Assembly (NCBI GenBank): GCA_947178015.1
Contig: CAMWWW010000130.1
Location: 1-6,730, forward strand
DNA length: 6,730 bases
DNA from: an uncultured Clostridia bacterium
Lineage (GTDB): Bacteria > Bacillota > Clostridia > Lachnospirales > Lachnospiraceae
Direction: 5' to 3'
In this document: positions 6,578 through 6,730 of the stretch, piece by piece
Position numbering within the stretch: position 1 is the stretch's first letter
How the letters are laid out: each line of letters starts with the position of its first letter
Notes under the pieces: model-generated
What the model was told of the DNA's origin: nothing
Databases searched by the model: none
What the model saw: only the letters and a program-made list of their open reading frames with translations
Program-made: the position numbers and the translations under genes

Positions 6578-6606
6578 TAATTTTGAAAATGATTACATGA
6601 ATCGCC

Positions 6607-6643
6607 TTTACAAAAACTTACAGATTTTTCTAAAAGTTGTAAA
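6607..6643. repeat. AT-rich inverted repeat, possible operator
   Basis: TTTACAA at 6607-6613 is exactly inverted as TTGTAAA at 6637-6643. Inside, CTT (6617-6619) can pair with AAG (6634-6636) after a 3-base bulge. The half-sites lie 23 bases apart and upstream of the candidate promoter, so regulator binding is possible, but an AT-rich chance pairing is about as likely. Confidence 0.3.
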
Positions 6644-6673
6644 TAGGTAGGAACGGGTTATTTTAATATAATC

Positions 6674-6702
6674 TTGCAATTTTGTGATTCCTGTGATATT
6701 CT
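6674..6702 (+). promoter_or_regulatory. Candidate sigma-A promoter pointing out of the right edge
   Basis: TTGCAA at 6674-6679 and TATTCT at 6697-6702 are 17 bases apart, with a TG at 6694-6695 one base before the -10 box (extended -10 form). Each hexamer matches the consensus at four of six positions. It would drive a gene starting beyond 6730. A perfect TATAAT at 6667-6672 also lies here but lacks a -35 box at proper spacing. Confidence 0.35.
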
Positions 6703-6730
6703 ATGATTTGCAATATAGTTAGAGAATACC

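Overview
The window looks like part of a low-to-mid-GC Gram-positive (Firmicutes, Clostridia/Lachnospiraceae-like) genome. This is inferred from strong AGGAGG-type ribosome binding sites, tight gene packing, a three-component sugar ABC importer and the overall gene style; no marker gene fixes the taxon. All five genes are on the + strand and form one carbohydrate-use locus, best read as uptake and intracellular breakdown of uronic-acid-containing oligosaccharides. Glycosaminoglycan fragments such as hyaluronan, chondroitin or heparosan/heparan type are the likeliest substrates.

Layout. 1-69: left-edge sequence that does not supply the expected lipoprotein signal peptide of the first gene. About 70-1335: family 1 extracellular solute-binding protein whose 5' end is broken or misjoined. 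1366-1390: strong hairpin between the binding protein and the permeases. 1422-2336 and 2352-3197: the two MalF/MalG-type permeases. 3211-3246: hairpin plus short T tract, a probable leaky terminator. 3275-4441: GH88 unsaturated glucuronyl hydrolase. 4443-6458: heparinase II/III-type polysaccharide lyase. 6459-6730: 272 bases with no convincing gene, holding hairpins, inverted repeats and a weak candidate promoter for something to the right.

How it fits together. The binding protein would capture an oligosaccharide outside the cell and the two permeases would carry it in. They would be powered by an ATPase not encoded here, perhaps a shared MsmK-type subunit. The lyase has no signal peptide, so it should act in the cytosol, cutting the imported chain by beta-elimination and leaving a 4,5-unsaturated uronic acid at the new non-reducing end. 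The GH88 enzyme, encoded 1 base upstream of the lyase, would remove that sugar. Genes for the later steps (isomerase, dehydrogenase, KDG kinase and aldolase), sulfatases and a regulator are not in the window.

I see no defence system, mobile element, CRISPR array or RNA gene. The points most worth following are the exact polymer specificity of the cytosolic lyase/GH88 pair, altered predicted substrate-contact residues in the GH88 enzyme, and the disrupted start of the binding protein.
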